Shown: positions 9,526-20,126 of the stretch, piece after piece
Numbering within the stretch: the first letter of the stretch is position 1
How the letters are laid out: the number at the start of each line of letters is the position of its first letter
Origin: Ascarosepion bandense
Taxonomy: Eukaryota > Mollusca > Cephalopoda > Sepiida > Sepiidae
Assembly (NCBI GenBank): GCA_037127315.1
Contig: JBBBDQ010001186.1
Location: 4,040,001-4,104,000 of the forward strand
Direction: 5' to 3'
Length of the DNA: 64,000 bases
The notes under the pieces: model-generated
The model's input: the letters and a program-made list of their open reading frames with translations, nothing else
What the model was told of the DNA's origin: nothing
Databases searched by the model: none
Position numbers and translations under genes: made by a program

Positions 9526-10789
9526 CATTTTTTTAATTCCTCCGCGACAACACAAGACCGAATACAGCAAGGATAACACAGGAAAACATTTGGCCTGTTC
9601 TGCTCCACCCGCCATTATTCAGTCGACCTTGCGACAACAGACTGTGACCTTTTTTGACTGTTGCAAAACACTTTCATGAAAAGAATAAGGTTCGGGATTT
9701 TGTAGACATTGTTTTCATATCTAAACTGCGTAATTTTACACAAAACGTATCGAAGATAAATTGTCTTGTACGTGACAACAAGTTCTTGCAATTAATGGTG
9801 AATACAGAATTAAATAAAATGTAATTGCATTTTTTTAAAGAATAAAATTGACGAATAAAAATAAATTATTTATGACTCCACCTTATGTTTGATTTGTTTA
9901 ATTTGCACATCCAACGAGCATGCAATAAGAGGCAATAAACAATGTTACATTAGCAGATAGACGAAAATGTTGGTGAATCTGACGGATACAATTTTACACA
10001 TCACAACAATGTAGCAGTTTAAAAAGAAAAGGAAAAGAAATAGAAATAAATAATAACAAAGCTAAGTCGCAAATCGAATCGACCCTAAATAAAAAGCGGA
10101 AAAAAAATGGCGACCTAATCGGCTGTTTCCTTCATTGAAACCATTTAATCAGTCATTGTCTTTTTTAAATTTTTTTTTTTTTTTTTTTTGGTTTGCCGCC
10201 CATCTTCGTCTCTTTTGCTTAGAATTCCTCCTTCCCCGACCTGCCACACTCTTTATTCGACATTTATTCTTTTACCACTTCATCTCCCTACCAGACCCTG
10301 AATCCTAAATTCTAAATAGGTCATTTCCTCGTAACCTCCTTTCCCGCCTGCTTTGGGTCGGGGACATTCGACTTGCCAGGGCGATTACAAATAACAACTT
10401 CTTTCATAAAACTTGCATTTGATTTCGCTTTTTGCCTTTTTCTGTTTTCTATTTTTTTTTTTTTTTGAAAGGTTTTGTCTTTATTCGATTTTATTTTCAA
10501 ATGATTTTTTTTTTTCAGTAATTGTTCCCTTTCGTTTTTGTCCATTTAAATGTCTTATCATCTCTAGTTTAAACATCGATAATTTCTTTTCTTTCTTTTT
10601 CTCATTCTTTTCTTCGTTTTTTTTTTTTTGTTGTTGTTTGTTGTTGTCCTACATTCCTTTGTTTGGGCTCTTATTTTTCTTTTTTGTTATTTTTCAAAGT
10701 CATTTTGTTTCATTTTCGCTTCTCTATCCTCTTTTTATCAAGATAGTTGCAAAAGTCATACATCTTTGTTTATTTTTGTTTTCTTTTTG
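9526..10789. other. Unclassified A/T-rich DNA with poly-T tracts
   Basis: No protein or repeat homology recognised. T-runs occur near 10170-10190, 10450 and 10620. Open frames here are Phe- and Lys-rich by composition. Confidence 0.5.
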
Positions 10790-11092
10790 TGCGTTGTGGC
10801 GCAGTGGGTATCGGCTCAGAACGAGAAATCGGAGAACCGAGTTCGAATTCCATTTGAATTCCTTGCATTCACTTACGCACAAATACCCTTGGGAAAGCTA
10901 TTAATCCGTCTCTTCCCTCCAGTTATGGGTTAAATAATAGGACAGATTGGGTTCTATAGCCTTAGTCGGTAACCAGTCTACCGCAGAAAGCAATGGCAAC
11001 CTACTGCGGGATAATCTTCTGCCCAGTCAGTCATGTCTCTTTCGAGACATGATCGCCCAAGCGTGTATCGCGCATGGCACTTAACTGACTGA
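10790..11092 (+). mobile_element. tRNA-type SINE, full length (reference copy)
   Basis: The head GCGTTGTGGCGCAGTGGGTA with GAGTTCGAATTCC matches pol III A and B boxes of a tRNA. The body follows: CATTCACTTACGCACAAATA, CCCTTGGGAAAG, CCAGTTATGGGTTAAATAA and GACAGATTGGGTTCTATAGC, then AGTCTACCGCAGAAAGCAAT. Near the 3' end is a 9-bp hairpin TCATGTCTC-TTTC-GAGACATGA. It ends CACTTAACTGACTGATG. The family is the most common SINE in this window and resembles tRNA-derived octopus SINEs. Naming it precisely needs a database. Confidence 0.93.
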
Positions 11093-11908
11093 TGAAACAT
11101 CTTACTTCTACCATTTTTTCCAGCCATTTGCTTACGTTCTTTTTTCTTCTAATTTTGTTTTAGTTTTAAATTTATTTCTTTTCGTTTTCCTTTTTCTTTC
11201 TAAATTTCTTTATTTCTGCCATCCTTTTCTTTCAATTTTTCTTTTCCCTTTTTTCTTTCTGAAACTCTCCCCTGATTGGCTTTAATCTTTTTCTTTTTTT
11301 CCGTCTATCCCTTTTGTTTTCATTCTATTTTACTTTCTTTTATAATTCTTGGTATTTATAAGGTCGATACAAAATCAATGGTCGTTTTGAACTACAACCT
11401 TTAGATCGATTCGAACAAATTTATAAATCAATGAAAACACCATTAAAATCGACACAATGTTGCTAACGACACAGCATTCATTCCATAACGATAAATAAAA
11501 AAGTAATTAATACTGGAGTCGGTAGGAATATATCTTCGACCAGGTCCGCATTGAGGGGTATCTGCCGGCACATATAGGCACCGAAAACCCGGAACGGGAA
11601 CAGATCTAAAGAATATAAATTCAGAGAGAGGTCCTCGATGCCTAACTGCATCAGTTTTTACCAGATGATGATTTATAAAGTATGGAGTCACGCATTATCT
11701 TCTACTCTGCAGTATAAGCCCTTCATGTCTATTCAGCACTGTTGACCAAAAGATGTTCAATATTTGATTCATCAGTTCCAAATGACGACCAAGTGACTCT
11801 GCTTTGATAATGGTCTGATTTAGTTCCATAGTCTGTAACTCAAGATGGCCTAAAACTGACCGTATGGTGAAAGGAAACTAAAGTAGATGCTTTAATTAAT
11901 TGCACAGG

Positions 11909-11910
<2 letters not shown>
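11093..11910. other. Unclassified; 3' part shared with 15590-15730
   Basis: No homology for 11093-11700. The part leading into the (TA)n (AAACTGACCGTATGGTGAAA to AATTGCACAGGGGTATATA) matches 15670-15735 (AAACGGACAGTATTGTAAAA, TTTGCACAAGGGTGTATATA). This defines a low-copy dispersed repeat that abuts TA tracts. Confidence 0.5.

Positions 11911-11969
<59 letters not shown>
11911..11969. repeat. (TA)n microsatellite
   Basis: An almost pure TA run of about 59 bp. Confidence 0.97.
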
Positions 11970-11974
<5 letters not shown>

Positions 11975-12805
11975 AAGATTTTAGATTATTACAATGGGTA
12001 ATACATATTTCACCGCGTCCTGATGTTATTATCGCGGCTCGTCAAACCCAAATGGTACAACAGTTGGTCCTCAAACTATTTCCCCCCCCCCCACAAAGAT
12101 TTCTTTTATTTTATTTTATTTTACATAGACGCTCACATGTCCATATTAGAATAGACATTTGTAACGGTTATTTACGAAAATTAGAAAAGAAAGAGGAAAG
12201 CAAGGATAAAGAAAAGATAGACGATTGATTAATGTAAAGAAGAGAAAAAAGAGAAAAAAAAGAAAAAGGGGAAACAGAAAAAAATGAATAGAAAGCAAGA
12301 AGAGAAAAAGAAAGGACAAAGAGATACAATAAAAAGAAGTAAATATTGACTCCATTTATCATAATAGCGTCTCAAAACACTTAACTGTTCTCTTAGAAAA
12401 AACGTGGAAAAATTTAACTATGGAATTTAATTTCAAATATACTGGTAGATATTTACGGTACAAAAAATTGTACATCATAATTTTTAATACAATTTGAAAA
12501 AATAACTACTCTTACTATTATTTTAAAAATTAATGCTAATTTAAAAAAATATTGTTAAAATAATTAAAAATACTAAAATTAAAAAATATAAATATAGAAA
12601 CAGGAAAAATTAGATAAACCTAACAGAAGGGGGGGGAATACACAAAAAGAAGGAAAGAAAAAGGAAGAAATCACGGTAGAACGGATTTTAAAATCATTTT
12701 AAAAAAACGCTAGATCGAAACCGACGTATCCCTATTTCATTCTTAGAAACGCGACAAGGGATTTTTTTTTATAAGCGTTTTATAAGCGTTTTTTTTTTTT
12801 ATAAG
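11970..12805. other. Unclassified A/T-rich DNA
   Basis: Nothing recognised. A C-run lies at about 12081 and an A/G-rich tract at 12180-12340 that yields meaningless Phe/Leu/Ser frames on the minus strand. Confidence 0.5.
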
Positions 12806-12809
12806 CGTT

Positions 12810-13545
12810 TCACCCCGAGCAAGGCATGTCACTGCCACTACTGCACAGGGGGCTACATAGAGTGGAGAAAGGATGATTAAATATAGGAAATGTCAGAGGG
12901 TGGGTGATAGGCGGGTAGGGATACCGAGAATGGTTAAATATAGGAAATGTCAGAGGGTGGGTGATACTTGTCAAGTGCCCGGTATATGTACTCGGTAAGG
13001 GTCGTTAGCATATCAGCAGTAGATCTGGTGAAGCGAAACCCGTACTGTTTGTCAGAGAGAAGCCTGTGGGCCGTGAGATGCTGAATCACCTCGGCGTTGA
13101 TAATGGCTTCGAAAACTTTGCCAAAGATCGGAAGGAGACGGTAATTGGTGGGGTCTGAGGGTTCGCCAGAATTCTTAAATATAGGAACTACACAGGAGGA
13201 CTTCCAACAGGCAGGAAAACAGGAAGCAGATAGGCAGAGGTTATAGAGTTTAGAGAGGACAGAGGAGAGTTCTGGGGCACATTTCTTCAGTACTATGACT
13301 GGGATTCCGTCACCACCGCTCGTTTTGTGTGGGTCAAGTTGTGCAATTATCTTGGCGACCAGCGAGGGTGTAATATGGAAGTTATTTAGTTGAGCCTTAG
13401 TTCTGGGTGGGAAGTCGGGTGTAGGTATTCCTAACGAGTCCAGTGTCAAATTGGTGGAGAATCTACGGGCAAAGCATTCAGCCTTGTCCGTTGGGGAGGT
13501 GACAACTTCAAATTCATTGATTAGTGGGGATTTACCCTTAAATTA
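12810..13545 (-). pseudogene. W-type LINE: reverse transcriptase N-terminal region joined to 3' UTR (internal deletion)
   Basis: The minus strand is open for 171 codons (13449-12934), with more coding upstream to about 13540 (SPLINEFEVVTSPTDKAECF then ARRFSTNLTLDS). It shows the fingers/palm start of a non-LTR RT: FHITPSLVAKIIAQLDPHKT, SGGDGIPVIVLKKCAPELSS, a VVPIFKNSGEPSDPTNYR block (usually V.P..K.G....NYRPI.L) and an LLSDKQYGFR block (usually Q.GF). The catalytic FADD is absent. Coding jumps at about 12965 to the LINE 3' UTR and tail, so the palm, thumb and C-terminus are deleted. The junction side carries a 56-bp tandem duplication (TTAAATATAGGAAATGTCAG at 12877 and 12933). Confidence 0.9.
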
Positions 13546-13889
13546 AAATATACCGACTAAAGGGAATATTTATAGTGAAAAATAAATCATAAATCATACA
13601 TCCTAACATAAATTAGATTATAACCGCTAGTAGTAATTTATTCTCTCTACAGTAAAAAAAAATAAAATAAATCCCAATACGAAAATATAATTTATTAAAA
13701 TACAATCTTAAAAAATATTTAAAACACTAGCAATACTACTACTACTACTAATAATAATAAATAATAATAATAACAATAATAAATAAAACACTAAAGAGAT
13801 AACAAATATATGTATACATACATATATACACATACATATGTATTTATATACACATATATTTGTATGTATCAAACAAAATTTCTCTAAGA
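13546..13889. other. Unclassified A/T-rich DNA with TAA/TAC triplet runs
   Basis: Nothing recognised except short ACT and AAT triplet repeats near 13735-13790. Confidence 0.5.
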
Positions 13890-14400
13890 CGCAATGATAA
13901 TTATAATAAAAATAATATTTCAGCCGGTGGACGTATAAATGCGTTTTTAGTGTTTGGTTGCCTTTTAAGGTGTGCGTTATGGTGAAAAGGATATCAGCTT
14001 TGAGCGAGAAATTGGAGAGCCGAATTCGAATTTCAGTTGAATTCGTTGCATTCACTTACGCTCAAACACCCTTGGGAAAGCTCTTAATCTTGAACTCTTA
14101 ATCTTTTTCCCTCCAGCAATGGGTTAAATAATAGGACAGATTGGGTTCTATAGCCTTGGTCGGCAACTGCTCTACCGCAGAAAGCAATGGCAACCTACTG
14201 CGGGATAATCTTCTGCTCAGTCAATCATGTTTATTTCGAGACATGATCGGCCAAGCGTGTATCACGCTTAACTGACTGACTGAATATAATAGTTAAAAAC
14301 ATGATTAAAGCTTCTATTGGCATAAAGTGGGGGATCAGTTTTATATTGTTATGCAGTAAAAAAATGATCCCCAACTAATATATTCTTTACTAATAGGATG
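13890..14400 (+). repeat. Host repeat around a SINE; inverted copy of 8995-9525
   Basis: Shares both flanks with 8995-9525, including AGCCGGTGGACGTA upstream and the GGGGATCA...TGATCCCC hairpin downstream (about 14331-14373). Confidence 0.8.
13971..14282 (+). mobile_element. tRNA-type SINE, full length
   Basis: The head GTGCGTTATGGTGAAAAGGA and the B-box-like CGAATTCGAATTTC are followed by the body and 3' hairpin. An extra copy of CTCTTAATCTT sits at 14081-14105. The terminal part has lost GTATGGCA before CTTAACTGACTGACTG. Confidence 0.88.
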
Positions 14401-14497
14401 ACAGAAAAACTATCTCTCTTTTTCTTTCTACACAATATTCTTTCCTTCTTTTTCTATAACCCAGACATAGCGTACTTGGTCAGCAGACCAAGCGGAA

Positions 14498-14581
14498 GCT
14501 AACCAATCAGCTAACCAATCAGCTAACCAATCAGTAATGTTCTTGTCAAAAGCAGAAACGAGTAGGCGTTACAGTATAAAA
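14498..14581 (+). promoter_or_regulatory. Promoter-like cluster: three CCAAT units then TATAAAA
   Basis: A 12-bp unit GCTAACCAATCA is repeated three times (14498-14533). Each unit contains a CCAAT box. TATAAAA follows at 14575, and an initiator-like TCACTCT lies about 30 bp further on (14612). Spacing suits a pol II promoter. No ORF follows; the next feature is a LINE fragment on the other strand. It may be a TE promoter or chance. Confidence 0.35.
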
Positions 14582-14664
14582 TTTAAAAAATACCCTGCGT
14601 ATAATTCTTTTCACTCTCAGCCACACTCTCGTGCATGTACGGGACTACGCTTCAAGTCATTGGA

Positions 14665-15345
14665 AATTCAACAAACCTCTTCTTCTATGTGCCCTGTCCT
14701 TTCAGGACGTAGGCGATCATGGCTTTCCACGCCTCTCTTTCCCTGGTGGCTCTTAGTATATCTTCTCCTGTTACACCTCGCAACCCCCATTCCGTTCATC
14801 CACCTTATCAGGCCCTTCAAATATGTTATTCGCTGCCTTCCTCTGTCTCTTTTTCCTTCTATCTGGCTTGTCAGTATCAGGTCCTCCAAGCCCTCCTTCC
14901 TTATTGCATGTCCCAGGAACTTCAGTTATCTCTTCCTGATGCACACTATTAATTTTCTTTTCATTGCTATTCTTTCCAACACCATTGTTCACATGCTCGG
15001 TCCATGATATCCGCAGCATCCTTCTGTAGAATCACATTTCTGCTGCTTTAAGTTTTTTTCTCATCTTCGATGATATTGTCCAGCATTCACTGCCGTACTG
15101 AAGAACTGACATCACATAGCAATCCAGTACTCTCTTCTCTGTTTCTAGCGAAATTGTCCTGTTTCTTAATACTTTACTCAACTTCTGGAATGCTTCCTTC
15201 GCCATGCCAATTCGCCTTCGGATCTCTTTGTCGCACTTTCCGTCTTCTGTTAGAACACTTCCCAGGTATTTAAATTTTTGTACCCTCTTGAGTTTAGTAT
15301 TTTTGTACCTCCTGCTTGATTTTAGTATCCCCCACAGTTAGACAC
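14665..15345 (-). mobile_element. Family V LINE, ORF2 C-terminus, frameshifted
   Basis: Minus-strand motifs appear across frames: SILRNRTISLETEKRVLDCY, AAEMWFYRRMLRISWTEHVN, GVGKNSNEKKINSVHQEEIT and LEDLILTSQIEGKRDRGRQR, followed by ITYLKGLIRWMNGMGVARCN. The order matches the copy at 15905-16560. Frameshifts and a GGLGGPDTDKPDRRKKRQRK alternative frame show decay. Confidence 0.85.
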
Positions 15346-15590
15346 CCGATTTCTTCTAGCCAGGATTGAAACCCGAACGAATTAACATCAGTCGGCGATT
15401 CTACCACTACCGTAGAGAAAGGCGAACTTTAGCGTGTTATATATAATGTAAACACACGCCAGTAGCCGATATGTTCAAATTAATTACTGAATGAACGATG
15501 CCTAGATGCGTGAGTAGCTAATGTTTTTTTTTTCAGTCTACCATGCCTCCATAGTGCTCAATCGGAGTGTGAGAGCGTATAGATTCATAT
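15346..15590 (-). mobile_element. tRNA-like/hammerhead SINE (family X), 3'-truncated copy
   Basis: Matches the X elements at 42430 and 58503. It has the tRNA-like block (CGGCGATTCTACCAC on the plus strand), TTTAGCGTGTTATATATAAT, AATTACTGAATGAACGATGC and the terminal CTCAATCGGAGTGTGAGAGC. The ribozyme end is missing. Confidence 0.8.
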
Positions 15591-15904
15591 TACTGCAGAC
15601 CACTGCCAATGATCTAATTTGAGGAATAGATAGAAATCGATTACACCCTATATTTCCTGTGGGTCTAAAACGGACAGTATTGTAAAAGAAAGGACACTGA
15701 AGCAGTTGTTTGAATTAATTTGCACAAGGGTGTATATATAAAAAGAAAGAAACTATGTGAAAACAACTGATCGTATTAATAAAATATCAAATGACCAATC
15801 TGTTTAACATTGTCTGGCACAAGGCTGAAATTGGGCATTTGGCAATTTATGGTATCATTTTAAACTGGCATGTGCTGCATAAGTCAATGTAGATAGTTTC
15901 AAAA
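15591..15904. other. Low-copy repeat shared with 11840-11930, otherwise unclassified
   Basis: The first half matches the sequence before the (TA)n at 11911. The rest is unrecognised. Confidence 0.45.
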
Positions 15905-16560
15905 CTACTTTCTTCTTCTTCTATGTGCCCTGTTCTTTCAGGACGTAGGCGATTATGGCTTTCCACGTCTTCCTATCCCTGGTGGCTCTTAGTATGTCTT
16001 CTCCTGTTACATCACGCAACTCTCGTTCCGTCATCTACCTGCTCAGGCCCTTCAAATATGTTACCCGCTGCCTTCCTCTGTCTCTTTTTCCTTCTATCTG
16101 GCCTGTCAGTGTCAGGTTCTCCAAGCCCACCTTCCTCATCGCGTGTCCCAGGAACTTCAGTTGTCTCTTCCTGATGCTCAATATTAATTTTCTTTTAGTT
16201 GCCATTCTTTCAAAAACCTCATCATTTCTCACATGCTCGATCCATGATATCCACAGCATCCTTCTGTAGAACCACATTTCTGCTGCTTCAAGTCTTTTCC
16301 TCATTTTCGATGATATTGTCCAGCATTCATTGCCGTATTGAAGAACTGACACCACATAGCAATCTAGCACTCTCTTCTTTGTTTGTAGTGAAATTTTCCC
16401 GTGTCTTAGTACTTTACTCAGCTTCTGGAACGCGTCCTTCGCCATGCCAATTCACCTTCAAATCTCTGTGTCGCACTTTCCATCTCCTGTTAGAACATTT
16501 CCTAGTTATTTAAATTTCTGTACTTGCTTGATTTTAGTATCCCCCACCTGTATTTGGCAT
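15905..16560 (-). mobile_element. Family V LINE, best-preserved ORF2 C-terminus
   Basis: An intact minus-strand frame of 136 codons (16445-16035) reads MAKDAFQKLSKVLRHGKISL, KKRVLDCYVVSVLQYGNECW, KRLEAAEMWFYRRMLWISWI and KRKLILSIRKRQLKFLGHAM, ending LENLTLTGQIEGKRDRGRQR. This is the post-RT region (Y..E.W, RRML, LGH motifs) of a non-LTR retrotransposon. The remaining C-terminus continues in another frame to TGTGCCCTGTTCTTTCAGGA at 15922. It is the reference for the other V copies in this window. Confidence 0.9.
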
Positions 16561-16830
16561 TTTGGGTTGCACCTTTTGCTGATGACCATGCATTGTTTTA
16601 ATTATAATTATAAAGTTATGGCCGATTAATGTTTTTTAAAACCCTCGTTTAATCATTTATTTTTGGATGATCAATTCTGGATCGTTTCTTTTTCTACTTG
16701 TTTTTGCTAGTAAAGCTATTGGAATTTTGTTGAAAGAAACGCTATAATGTCAAACAGGTTTAACTTGGTAATCTTTTTTAAAAGTTACCCCATATCATAA
16801 AAGAAATCACTACACACCATTCATATTAAC

Positions 16831-17402
16831 CCTTGAACACTAACTATCAATTAAATTTACACCCCTACTAACCATGAGTATATGATACCCGATTTTGAAA
16901 ATATCAAAAAAATATTAAATATAAAATTTATTTGAAATATTTTACATGCAGGCACTTCAAAAATTTGTACTTTGAGTTAACATTAATAGGAATTGAAAAA
17001 CATTATTTAGATAAGAAAATCAGGCATTGAAAATTTAATTAAATTGTAATTAAAATGGCATCATTTGCGCTGGGTTGTGGTTCAGTGGATATCGGCTCGG
17101 AACGAGAAACCGGGTAGCCGAGTTCGAATTCCAGTTGAATCCATTGTATTCACTTACGCGCAAATACCCTTGGGAAAGGTATTAATCCGTCTCTTCCTTC
17201 CAGTTATGGGTTAAATAGCAGGACAGATTGGGTTCTATAGCATTGGTCGGCAATCAGTCTACCGCAGAAAGTAATGGCAACCTACTGCGGGATAATCTTC
17301 TGCCCAGTCAGTCATGTCTCTTTCGAGACATGATCGCTCAAGCGTGTATCACGTATGGCACTTTAACTGACTGACTATGTACCAATGGTTAGTGTTCTCG
17401 CG
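16831..17402. mobile_element. TTAA-flanked MITE candidate (piggyBac-like), with a nested SINE
   Basis: TTAA at 16827 precedes CCCTTGAACACTAACTAT. The other end at 17388-17402 is ATGGTTAGTGTTCTCGCG followed by TTAA, so the ends share GAACACTAAC+AT in inverted orientation. TTAA target duplication with C-rich inverted ends is the piggyBac signature. No transposase is left. A SINE (17068-17377) has inserted inside. Confidence 0.5.
17068..17377 (+). mobile_element. tRNA-type SINE, full length
   Basis: The head GCTGGGTTGTGGTTCAGTGG and the B box GAGTTCGAATTCC are followed by the body, 3' hairpin TCATGTCTC-TTTC-GAGACATGA and end CACTTTAACTGACTGACT. It is one of the cleanest copies. Confidence 0.92.
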
Positions 17403-17599
17403 TTAAAGCATTTTTTGTAGTATTTTTCCTAATTTTTCTTTACCTCAACTTCGAATAAAAAGATATCAGTGTTATTTTTTCTCTTTTTTTAGTCCCAAAT
17501 ATTAAAATAATTAAAATTTAAAATCTGCAGAATATATTGTCGGTGAGAAATTTGAAACGTTCTTTCAATTTCCAATTGATTACACTGTTCAACAACCAA

Positions 17600-19054
17600 A
17601 AAATTACTGAGCAGAGAAGGACCGGTTCTAGAGTAATAAAAAAAAAACTAAAAAATCTGTCGAATACCCAAATCTTAGATCATCGATCCGTTCTGTGCCA
17701 CATTTTGAAGAAAGTCCTGTTTCACCAAGACCAAAGGCTGAAGATTTATTGAAATTTTCCGATTCCGAACAGTCAGAACTAGAAGGTGCATCTTCATCTA
17801 AGCAGGATGAATCTTTAGAGATGGAAGCTTCAGAATCAGAACCAAGTCCCAAACTAAGCTAAACGATCTCTTGAGAGATCTCAATTTAACAAAACATCAG
17901 TTAGCTTCGAGGGTACAACAAATGAATATGTTGCATAATGATGTTCGAGTAAGCAAGTTCAGACGCGTTCTGATGGCTTTGTACATTGATTTGCTTTAGA
18001 AAACAATTTGTCATGTTGTAATAACATTCTTGGACTGTTCATGGATTTGAATTTGAGCTACAACCCTACTGAATGGAGACTGTTTATCGATTCTACACTT
18101 TACAATGCAAAAGCTGTACCTCTGCATAATGGAAACGCCCTACTATCGATTCCAGTTGCCCATTCGGTGATTTTAAGAGAATTACGAAATTTTGGCATTT
18201 ATTCTAAAAGAGATAAAATACGAAGATCATAAATGGCAAATCTGTTGTGATTTAAAAGTGGTTGAAATTTTGTGTGGACTTCAATTAGGTTTCACAAAAT
18301 ATATGTGCTTCCTATGCAAACGGGATAGAAAAAGAACATTACATACGTTCTGAATGGGAACCCAGAGAGGGTACGCTAGGCTCCCAAAGACGGTACGCCA
18401 GGCTTCCACAACGTCATTCGAGAACCACTCGTGGAAAAGGAAAAAATCATTCTCCCACCCTTGCATATTAATTTAGGGTCAATCAAGCAATTTGTAAAGG
18501 CCCTAGACAACAATAAACCTTCTTTTAAGTATCCGAGAGGAAAGTTTCCCAAATTAAGTGATGCAAAAGTAAAGGAAGTTGTATTTGTTGGTCCACAGAT
18601 TAGAAAACTTATGCTTGACGACGCTTTTGATGATTCTATGGCTGAACTGAAACTGGCAGTATGGGTTTGCTTCAAGAGGGTATGCAATATTTTTTGGGGA
18701 AAGCATAAGTCTGCGGATTATGAGGTTTTAGTTGCTGATTTGATGGAATCGTTTCAGAGATTGGGGTGTAACATGTCGCTAAAGCTCCATTTTCTCCACT
18801 CCCATTTTTCAGTTTTTTCGGAAAAACCATCAGATCTAAGCGATGAACACGGTGAACGATTTCACCAAGATATAACTGCGATGGAAATTCGTTACAAAAG
18901 AAAGTGGGGAGCCCAGCTATGTTGGCAGATTTTATTTGGAGTCTACAACGTGATGAGCCTTGTAGCAAGCATAAGAAGAATCCTAAGTACCATTAAACAA
19001 AGCTCACAGCTTAGATTTGTTTCGTGTATGCCTTTTTCTTGCAATTTAACTTAA
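17600..19054 (+). pseudogene. Degenerate copy of an uncharacterised, repeat-associated protein family
   Basis: Coding pieces in order, crossing frames: a Ser/Glu-rich N-terminal linker (VEYPNLRSSIRSVPHFEESP, then SEPSPKLS), LLRDLNLTKHQLASRVQQMN, LFMDLNLSYNPTEWRLFIDS and AVPLHNGNALLSIPVAHSVI. Next come KWQICCDLKVVEILCGLQLG and KYMCFLCKRD. Last is an intact 207-codon frame (18431-19054) with IILPPLHINLGSIKQFVKAL, FPKLSDAKVKEVVFVGPQIR, CNMSLKLHFLHSH and DLSDEHGERFHQDITAMEIR. The block order matches multi-copy uncharacterised proteins I recall from arthropods and Hydra. I do not know its function; the copy-number behaviour suggests mobile-element origin. At least three frameshifts make this copy dead. 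The last 30 or so residues diverge from the family. Confidence 0.8.
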
Positions 19055-19832
19055 TTTTACAACTTTTTGAAATATTTTATCATGTGAAATCGCAAAAATA
19101 AATAGTTAAAATAGTATATTTTCTATGCAAATCTAAATATAGATGTATATATTTGTAAAATATGGTAAACAATCATTAAACTTTTCATTTGAAATCATTT
19201 AAATTAATTAAGTGAAACTATAGTATTTGCTCAAAAAAGCCTTAATTTACGAAAAAATTTATAATTTTAGTGGGCAATTTAAAAAAAAAATGAGACCAGA
19301 TAGAGAAAAAAGGTTTGCAGATTCGGAATCAGCGCAGCCTAATTACTAAAAGTCAGCTACTCTTAGCGTAGTAATTTTTTGAAAGTTAAAAATTGTTGGA
19401 CGGTGTTATTGCCCCCTTTTGGCACTATATGTCGGGCACCAAATATAAGTTTCAACATAACCTTCCTTGGATTTATCAGAAAATCATGATCTAAACATCT
19501 ATTCCTATATTGTTGCTGTTTTATTTGGAGGAGGACAGAATCTATTTTTGGCACTGAATATTCCATGGAAAAAGGGGTTACATGAATTAAATGCAAAGTA
19601 ATTTTGAGATTGTTGACTTATCATTCCTTTGAGAGACTTTTAAAGTCAAAAAATATTTCGGTTTGTAGGTCGTTTACATTGCCCAGTGTTCGTCAGTCGC
19701 ATCAATGTAAACATAAAATTAGTCTGAATAAGTCCTAAACAACGAAACGCGTCACACGAAAACTTTTTCCACTTTGCTATACTTCTTTGACTTAAAATTG
19801 TTCTTGATATATAAAGAATTAAATATCGTTAT
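19055..19832. other. Unclassified DNA; weak hammerhead-like core at 19723-19753
   Basis: Mostly unrecognised. At 19669-19713 a short inverted repeat (GTTTACATTG/CAATGTAAAC) precedes CUGAAUA (one base off CUGANGA). GAAACGCGUC at 19744 then supplies GAAA, a palindromic ACGCGU and a GUC site. Helix II is poor. Confidence 0.35.
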
Positions 19833-19833
19833 T

Positions 19834-19835
19834 CC

Positions 19836-19876
<41 letters not shown>

Positions 19877-20126
19877 TGTGTGTGTGTGTGAGTTGAATAT
19901 ATGGATCGGAATCCGACAAGAGGAACAGAATAAGTAAAAAACAGGTAGGAAAAAGTGTCTTTAATTTAACATGTTTCAGTTTAACAAGCTTCTTCAGAGA
20001 TTTATTCAAGACGAATAATTTTGGATTTTTAAATCATTCGTTTTGAAATAAATTTCTGAAGAAGCTTGTTAAAGTGAAACGTTAGATTAAAGGCACACTT
20101 TTCCTACCTGTTCTTTACTTATTCTG

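Noticed and set aside
9329..9679. 116-codon open frame beginning MNATNSTEIRIRLS
   Set aside because: It is antisense to a SINE, and the SINE at 13971 gives the same antisense frame. It is an artefact of SINE sequence.
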